In this document: positions 59,780-64,000 of the stretch, one piece after another
Numbering within the stretch: the stretch's first letter is position 1
How the letters are laid out: each line of letters begins with the position of its first letter
From: Erythrobacter dokdonensis DSW-74
Lineage (GTDB): Bacteria > Pseudomonadota > Alphaproteobacteria > Sphingomonadales > Sphingomonadaceae
Length of the DNA stretch: 64,000 bases
Direction: 5' to 3'
Assembly (NCBI RefSeq): GCF_001677335.1
Contig: NZ_LZYB01000003.1
Coordinates: 1 to 64,000 of the forward strand
The notes under the pieces: generated by a model
What the model was told of the DNA's origin: nothing
What the model saw: the letters and a program-made list of their open reading frames with translations, nothing else
Database searches by the model: none
Position numbers and translations under genes: made by a program

Positions 59780-61038
59780 AGCGCCCGCAGCACGCGTGGC
59801 AGGGTCTCAATCAACCGGTCGACCTCGCTCTCGCGGGTGTAGATTGAGGGCGAGACGCGGATGCAGCTGACGTTGCCTTCGTTCAACGCCTTGACGATGA
59901 TCCGTTGCTCCCTCAGCGCATTGACCACTTTGCGGTGATCGGCCCCTGCAATCGCCACGCTGCCAATCCCCATCGTCGCCTCGCCGCGGCCATGCAGGAA
60001 ACGGACCGCCGGCACGTCAACGAGGCCGTCCATCAACCGGTCGCGCAGCTGCTGAAGGCGGGCCCGGCGGCGGGCGGGCGGGATCGCTTCGAGGAACGGG
60101 AATACTGCTTGCTGCGCGGCCCATAGCGCAATGGGGATGGTGCCGATCTGTTCAAACTTGCGGATGTTGGCGCGCCCGATCGCCCCTTCGTCCGCTGTGT
60201 CGCGGTAGTTGCCGAGCAATGGCCACACGCGTTCGATCAATTCGGGGCGGATGTAGAGAAATCCCATCCCGCGCGCACCCCCCAGCCACTTGTGCAGCGA
60301 GGCTGCGTAGAAATCGCAGCCCATTGCGGCTACACCCGCACCCGACAAGGCATAGCCCTGTGCGCCGTCGACGAGCGTCAGGATGCCCCGTGACCGTGCC
60401 GCCGCGCAGATGGCCGCGACCGGCAAGGCCTGGCCGGATGAACTGACGACCTCGCTGATCAGCATGTAGCGGGTCGCCGAGGTCATCTGTGCTTCGTACA
60501 GCGCAATAATCTCTTCCGTGCCGGGCGCCGGAACCGGCAGGTCGAATACCCGCAGGCGCACCCCCTGCCGCTCGAGGCTTTGCCGCCACACCAGCAGATC
60601 ATAATCGACACTGATCGCGAGCACTTCGTCACCCGGAGCCAGATCGAGCCCGAACTGCACCGTGCGCATCGCTTCGGTCGTATTGCGCATGATTGCGACG
60701 CTTTCCGGATTCGCGCCAATGCTTCTGGCGACGGACGAGCGCACCGCTTCGACCTGCGCCAGCAGGTCGCCATAAGGGAGACGCGGATCGTGCGAGAGCC
60801 GGAAGGCCTGCGCCGAAGCTTCAAGCGCCGCTGCGAAGGGAATGGTCGCGGTGGCGTTCTGGAGCAGAGTGTAATCGCCGGGCACGTCGAACAGTCCGCG
60901 AACGGCTTGCCAGTCAGCCGGGCCTGAAGCCAATGCGGGATCAAGGCCAACCGAAAGTGTGGCGCCTGCAGCCAGCGACAAGGTCCCTCGGGCCAGAAAT
61001 TCGCGTCGCGACGTCACAGTTTGCCAGGCTCCTTTCAT
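59773..61038 (-). CDS. Tat-signal class V PLP-dependent aminotransferase / isopenicillin N epimerase-like enzyme
   Basis: 421 residues from the ATG at 61038 with AGGTGG 6 bases upstream. The N-terminus carries a twin-arginine signal (SRREFLARG at 10-18, then LSLAAGATLSV). The fold-type I core has the phosphate-binding NTTEAM, VDGAQGYALSGAGVAAMGCDFYAASLHKWLGG with the PLP Lys near 249, and the C-terminal RVSPSIYTRESEVDRLIE. Class V members include isopenicillin N epimerase, cysteine desulfurase-like and kynureninase-like enzymes. Export through Tat implies folding with PLP in the cytoplasm and action in the periplasm. Its coding end overlaps the receptor gene end by 7 bp on the other strand. 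Confidence 0.85.
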   Translation of the reverse strand: MKGAWQTVTSRREFLARGTLSLAAGATLSVGLDPALASGPADWQAVRGLFDVPGDYTLLQNATATIPFAAALEASAQAFRLSHDPRLPYGDLLAQVEAVRSSVARSIGANPESVAIMRNTTEAMRTVQFGLDLAPGDEVLAISVDYDLLVWRQSLERQGVRLRVFDLPVPAPGTEEIIALYEAQMTSATRYMLISEVVSSSGQALPVAAICAAARSRGILTLVDGAQGYALSGAGVAAMGCDFYAASLHKWLGGARGMGFLYIRPELIERVWPLLGNYRDTADEGAIGRANIRKFEQIGTIPIALWAAQQAVFPFLEAIPPARRRARLQQLRDRLMDGLVDVPAVRFLHGRGEATMGIGSVAIAGADHRKVVNALREQRIIVKALNEGNVSCIRVSPSIYTRESEVDRLIETLPRVLRALQ

Positions 61039-61282
61039 TGCTACCACCTGAGATTAGCGCATTTCAGCACCCCAGCAGCGGAAAAACCAGAGTTCTGAAC
61101 GCGATCACTTAGCGGCTTAGCAAAAAGGTGCGGGCTTCAGGCGCGGTGCTCGGGAGGCAGCCATTCTTATGGCTGTTTCGGGGTCGCTTCATGAATGACG
61201 AGAATTTTCAGATGCCGGGCAAAGCTAGCTGGACGGTTTCGGGATCGAACTTCGGCGCGGTTCATGACCGGGAATGGATAGA

Positions 61283-62251
61283 TTAATGCCATCCGCCCTC
61301 CTGACGCGCTTCAGGGCAGGTGGCCGGATTAGAGCGCTCGTCACTGCCCTCGATTTCCCGCGCCGCACGGCCCACCGCCTGCCTTAGCCAGCGATTGGCC
61401 TGATCTGTGCGCGCGGAAGGGCGCGACGGCATTTCCACCTCCCAAGGCTGGGTGACGATTGGCAATTCGAAGGTCTCCAGCCCGTGCTGGTGGAAGCTTG
61501 CCCCAATACGCGCAGGCAGGGTGGCGATCAGGTCGCTCGCCAAAAGAGCAGGCGGCAAGGCCAGCATATGCGGCAAGACAACCGCGACGCGTCGGCGCAG
61601 GCCTAGGGCCTCCAAGTCTTGATCGATCCTGCCGCGTGCATCCTTGCGGACAGAGATCAGCGCGTGATCGGCGGCCGCAAAGGCTTCTGCCGAAAGATCG
61701 CGCAGCACCGGATGCCCTTGTCTGGCGACGCCGACAAAGCGCTCTGACCAAAGCCTAGTGCGCACGGCATCGGGGGGCAGCGGATCAAACACGCCGATAG
61801 CCAGATCCACCTCCCCGCGTGCGACAAGCTCGGGTACGTCCTGCTTGTCATAGCTCGTGAAGCGCAAATCGATCCGCGGCCCATGATCCTTCAACCACGC
61901 GGCAAGCGGCGGCAGGACAAGCGCCGTGGTGTAATCCGTGCTGGCGAGCGTGAACGTATGCACTGCCGATGCAGGATCGAACGCCACCTGTTCGGCCAAA
62001 GTTAGGCGTAGCTGGGCAAGCCCTGCTGCAATGCCCGGCATCAGCGCCACTGCGCGCGACGTCGGCTCCATCCTGCCCCCACTCCTTTCGAATAGCCGAT
62101 CGTCCGTCAGGCGGCGCAGCCGGGCGAGAGCCGCGCTCATCGCTGGCTGGCGGATTCCAAGCCGCCGCGCGGCCTGAGACACACTTCGCGTTTCGGCAAG
62201 CGCCTCGAAGGCGAGCAGGAGGTTAAGGTCAAATCCGCGCAGGTCCATCAT
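61283..62251 (-). CDS. LysR-family transcription regulator
   Basis: 322 residues from the first of two tandem ATGs. The N-terminal winged helix has FDLNLLLAFEALAETRSVSQAARRLGIRQPAMSAALARLRR, and the substrate-binding domain has TFTLASTDYTTALVLPPLAAWL, DLAIGVFDPLPPD and LIATLPARIGASF. It is divergent from a SnoaL-like/SDR pair, with an AT-rich dyad between them, so it probably controls those genes and itself. Its neighbours on the left are the periplasmic hydrolase cluster, which it could also control. Confidence 0.93.
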   Translation of the reverse strand: MMDLRGFDLNLLLAFEALAETRSVSQAARRLGIRQPAMSAALARLRRLTDDRLFERSGGRMEPTSRAVALMPGIAAGLAQLRLTLAEQVAFDPASAVHTFTLASTDYTTALVLPPLAAWLKDHGPRIDLRFTSYDKQDVPELVARGEVDLAIGVFDPLPPDAVRTRLWSERFVGVARQGHPVLRDLSAEAFAAADHALISVRKDARGRIDQDLEALGLRRRVAVVLPHMLALPPALLASDLIATLPARIGASFHQHGLETFELPIVTQPWEVEMPSRPSARTDQANRWLRQAVGRAAREIEGSDERSNPATCPEARQEGGWH

Positions 62252-62261
62252 TTTGATTAAT

Positions 62262-62271
62262 AATAGCTATT
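62262..62271. promoter_or_regulatory. LysR-type operator candidate
   Basis: AATAGCTATT is an exact dyad within an AT-rich stretch (62253-62277) between the LysR gene and the SnoaL-like gene. T-N11-A spacings are available around it. Its position in the divergent interval is the standard one for a LysR site. Confidence 0.5.
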
Positions 62272-62334
62272 GATGATGGCGAACAGCAATTTTCCATCGG
62301 GCCGCTATATTTCAGCAGGCTAGAGGAGAAAGCC

Positions 62335-62772
62335 ATGTCGGACGCCAATATTGCCATCGTCATCCGCTTCATCACCGCATTTCTCGGGAAGGCCGATCTT
62401 GCCGCCGCCGATGTCACGCTCGCCCCCGATGTTCAGGGGATCACCGGTCTCAAACCGACCGGGCCGATTGACGGCGCAGCGGAATACAAGGCAACCATAA
62501 AGGAATTCGTTGCCGCATTCCCCGCTGAATCGCCGGTCGAAATCATCGACCAGTTCGCCGCCGGAGACAGGGTGGTGACGCGCTTCCATTCGCGCCAGCG
62601 CCATACGGGTGCCTATTTCGGCATCGAAGCGACCGGCCGCGTAATCCTGTTTGACGAGACTCATGTAGCGCGACTGCGTGACGGGCGGATTGTGGAGAAC
62701 ATAGTGTCGGCCACCAATCTTGAATTCGAGATGCTGATGGCGCCGGTGCTCGCGCCGCTGATCCTGAAATGA
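62335..62772 (+). CDS. SnoaL-like / nuclear transport factor 2-fold protein
   Basis: 145 residues with GAGGAG 7 bases before the ATG. The cone-shaped NTF2 fold pattern is visible: VIRFITAFLGKADLAAADVTLAPDV, EYKATIKEFVAAFP, VEIIDQFAAGDRVVTRFHSRQRHTGAYFGIEATGR and ETHVARLRDGRIVENI. The family includes ester cyclases and small isomerases or hydrolases. It is coupled to the SDR gene by a 4-bp overlap and is divergent from the LysR gene. Confidence 0.82.
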   Translation: MSDANIAIVIRFITAFLGKADLAAADVTLAPDVQGITGLKPTGPIDGAAEYKATIKEFVAAFPAESPVEIIDQFAAGDRVVTRFHSRQRHTGAYFGIEATGRVILFDETHVARLRDGRIVENIVSATNLEFEMLMAPVLAPLILK

Positions 62773-63458
62773 TGACGCAAGCGAAAGGCGCTGCCATGAT
62801 CCGTCCGCTTGCCATCATTGCCGGAGCCGGCCCCGGCATCGGCGGGGCTGTGGCCCGGGCGTTTTCGGCGGAAGGCTTCGCCGTCGCCCTGCTTGCGCGA
62901 CGGCTTGAAGCGCTAGAAGCGCTGGCTGAGGGGCTGCCGGACGCGAGCTGTTGGCCCGTCGATCTTGCAGATCCTTCGGCGGTAGCAGCTGTGATCAGGG
63001 CGGTGATTGCCGAGCACGGTTCTCCCTCTGTGCTGCATTACAACGCAGCCGCTTGGTATGAGGCCGACCCCCTTGAGATCGACCCTGCGCTGTTCACCGC
63101 CGATCTGTCACTTTGTGCGACGGGTGCCCTTGCTGCGGTGCAGGCTGCAGTGCCGGCGATGAAGGCAAGCGGCGGGGGCACGCTGCTGTTCACCGGCGGC
63201 GGCCTTGCACTTCGTCCGGAATATGGCGGCGATGTCATTTCGCTGACAGCCGGCAAGGCGGCGATGCGGGCCATGGTGCTGGCTCTGGCACCGAAGCTCG
63301 CGCCAATGGGGGGCCACGCAGCAACTGTGACAGTGGCCGGGACGGTCGCGCCGGGCACCGCGTTCGACCCGGACATAATCGCCGAAGCCTTTTTGGCCCT
63401 GCACAAGCAGGCCCGTGAGGATTGGCAAGCCGAGGTCGTTTTCGACGGGAGAAGGTGA
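62769..63458 (+). CDS. Short-chain dehydrogenase/reductase-like protein lacking the catalytic Tyr
   Basis: 229 residues from the ATG overlapping the previous stop; an ATG at 62796 with AAGGCG upstream gives a more typical SDR start. The glycine-rich IIAGAGPGIGGAVARAF binds the nucleotide, and VLHYNAAAWY replaces the usual NNAG stretch. At the YxxxK position the sequence reads SLTAGKAAMRAM: the Lys is present but the Tyr is replaced by Leu. It may be catalytically altered or use another residue. It is in the LysR-controlled pair. Confidence 0.8.
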   Translation: MMTQAKGAAMIRPLAIIAGAGPGIGGAVARAFSAEGFAVALLARRLEALEALAEGLPDASCWPVDLADPSAVAAVIRAVIAEHGSPSVLHYNAAAWYEADPLEIDPALFTADLSLCATGALAAVQAAVPAMKASGGGTLLFTGGGLALRPEYGGDVISLTAGKAAMRAMVLALAPKLAPMGGHAATVTVAGTVAPGTAFDPDIIAEAFLALHKQAREDWQAEVVFDGRR

Positions 63459-63543
63459 CCCAGGACGGCCCAGTCTACGGCAATCACTTCTCGACCGGTG
63501 TCCGGCCTTGTGCTAGCCTCTGAGATCGGAAGGGCGGGGGCTA

Positions 63544-64000
63544 ATGGATCAAAAATCCAGCGATTTAGGCGACTACTCCGCAGACTTCACCGGCTTCGGC
63601 GTGCGCGAATGGCGCACCGCCCGGGATCTGGTCATTGCCCCGAAGCGGGTTCTCGAAGCATGGCTTGGCCGACCGCGCGAATACGAACTGATCTATGCCC
63701 GGCCGCTGGCATTCTACCTTGGGCTCAACAGTATCCTGCTTCTGTTCAGCTTTCTGCACAATCACGGAAAAACGCTGATCACCGCTCTTCCTCCCGAACT
63801 GCTCGAACCTATCGTTGCGCGATCGGGCAAGTCAGCCGAGGTCTTCATTGGCGATGCCGACAACTGGCTCGGCCTCGTCCTCGTTCCGGTAAGTTGTGTG
63901 GTCTATGGGGTCGTCGCGATTCCTGTCTTGCGATGGTGGGACAGGGACACGCTGGGCTGGGAGCGTGGTCTGCGGTCGGCGATGGCCTATCTCAGCGCCT
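63544..64000 (+). CDS. Membrane protein, DUF3667-like (cut by window edge)
   Basis: The frame from the ATG at 63544 (preceded by GGGCGGGGGCTA) is open for 152 codons to the right edge. It starts MDQKSSDLGDYSADFTGFG and has VIAPKRVLEAWLGRPREYELIYARPLAFYLGLNSILLLFSFL, a pattern I associate with DUF3667-type membrane proteins of sphingomonads. A further segment (WLGLVLVPVSCVVYGVVAIPVL) is hydrophobic. Function is unknown and the C-terminus is missing. Confidence 0.6.
   Translation, partial: MDQKSSDLGDYSADFTGFGVREWRTARDLVIAPKRVLEAWLGRPREYELIYARPLAFYLGLNSILLLFSFLHNHGKTLITALPPELLEPIVARSGKSAEVFIGDADNWLGLVLVPVSCVVYGVVAIPVLRWWDRDTLGWERGLRSAMAYLSA

Noticed and set aside
1-64000. CRISPR array, rRNA or tRNA genes
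   Set aside because: No regularly spaced long direct repeats and no tRNA-like or rRNA-like conserved stretches were noticed on either strand.

Overview
The window reads as chromosomal DNA of a high-GC alphaproteobacterium, most likely Sphingomonadales (Erythrobacteraceae-like). The reasons are the GC-rich codon use, the TonB-dependent receptors, the flagellar gene types, CtrA-like TTAA motifs and an alphaproteobacterial RepC replication protein. This placement is inference from gene content; no rRNA marker is present. I saw no tRNA, rRNA, CRISPR array or intact insertion sequence.

The left two thirds are dominated by one flagellar regulon in four blocks. Block 1 (1-6486, minus strand) is a tightly overlapping operon: a sigma-54 activator (FlbD/FleQ type), fliE, fliF, fliG, fliH, fliI and the start of fliJ. 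The flagellin gene fliC is divergent from it. Block 2 (22553-26414, minus) is a lytic transglycosylase, flhA and the sigma factor fliA. Block 3 (26519-27776, minus) is flgA-flgM-flgN, with a GGDEF gene divergent from it. Block 4 (30428-40217, plus) is flgB-C-D-E-F-G-H-I-J-K-L, motA and motB. A second stator-like pair lies beside block 4 on the other strand (29074-30191). Three near-perfect -24/-12 sigma-54 promoters of the form TGGCACGC-N3-YTGCW precede the transglycosylase, flgA and flgB operons. The apparent hierarchy is activator plus sigma-54 for basal body, hook and FliA, then FliA/FlgM for flagellin. CtrA-like TTAA sites sit at fliC, flgM and the flgA/GGDEF interval.

Metabolic genes interrupt the flagellar blocks: putA, a YciI-like protein, an SH3 protein with a duplicated flanking domain, mtnP and a glutathione transferase. 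They are followed by an aldehyde dehydrogenase / APH-type kinase / acyl-CoA dehydrogenase operon that looks like a 4-hydroxyacyl-CoA pathway with LvaA and LvaB fused, then a BASS transporter and a large propeller-amidohydrolase. After motB come a TonB-like protein, dcd, a saccharopine-dehydrogenase-like reductase and a ZnuD-like TonB-dependent receptor.

From about 45.8 to 53.3 kb lies a plasmid-derived, apparently mobilizable element. It has repC (with a candidate origin inside the gene and a candidate antisense terminator upstream), a candidate oriT, a membrane-anchored ribbon-helix-helix mobilization protein, a MobF relaxase and a ParA/RHH partition pair. TGTGAAC repeats lie before, inside and after the partition genes. 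A His-rich small protein and a small membrane protein follow. No integrase, coupling protein or type IV secretion genes are visible.

The right end (53.5-61 kb) is a gene set whose enzymes all carry export signals: an amidase with an unknown N-terminal domain, a CocE-type esterase, a TonB-dependent receptor and a Tat-signal class V PLP enzyme. A divergent promoter with an 18-bp perfect dyad serves it. This looks like an uptake-and-processing system for an acylated or amidated compound. A LysR / SnoaL-like / SDR cluster and a partial membrane protein finish the window.
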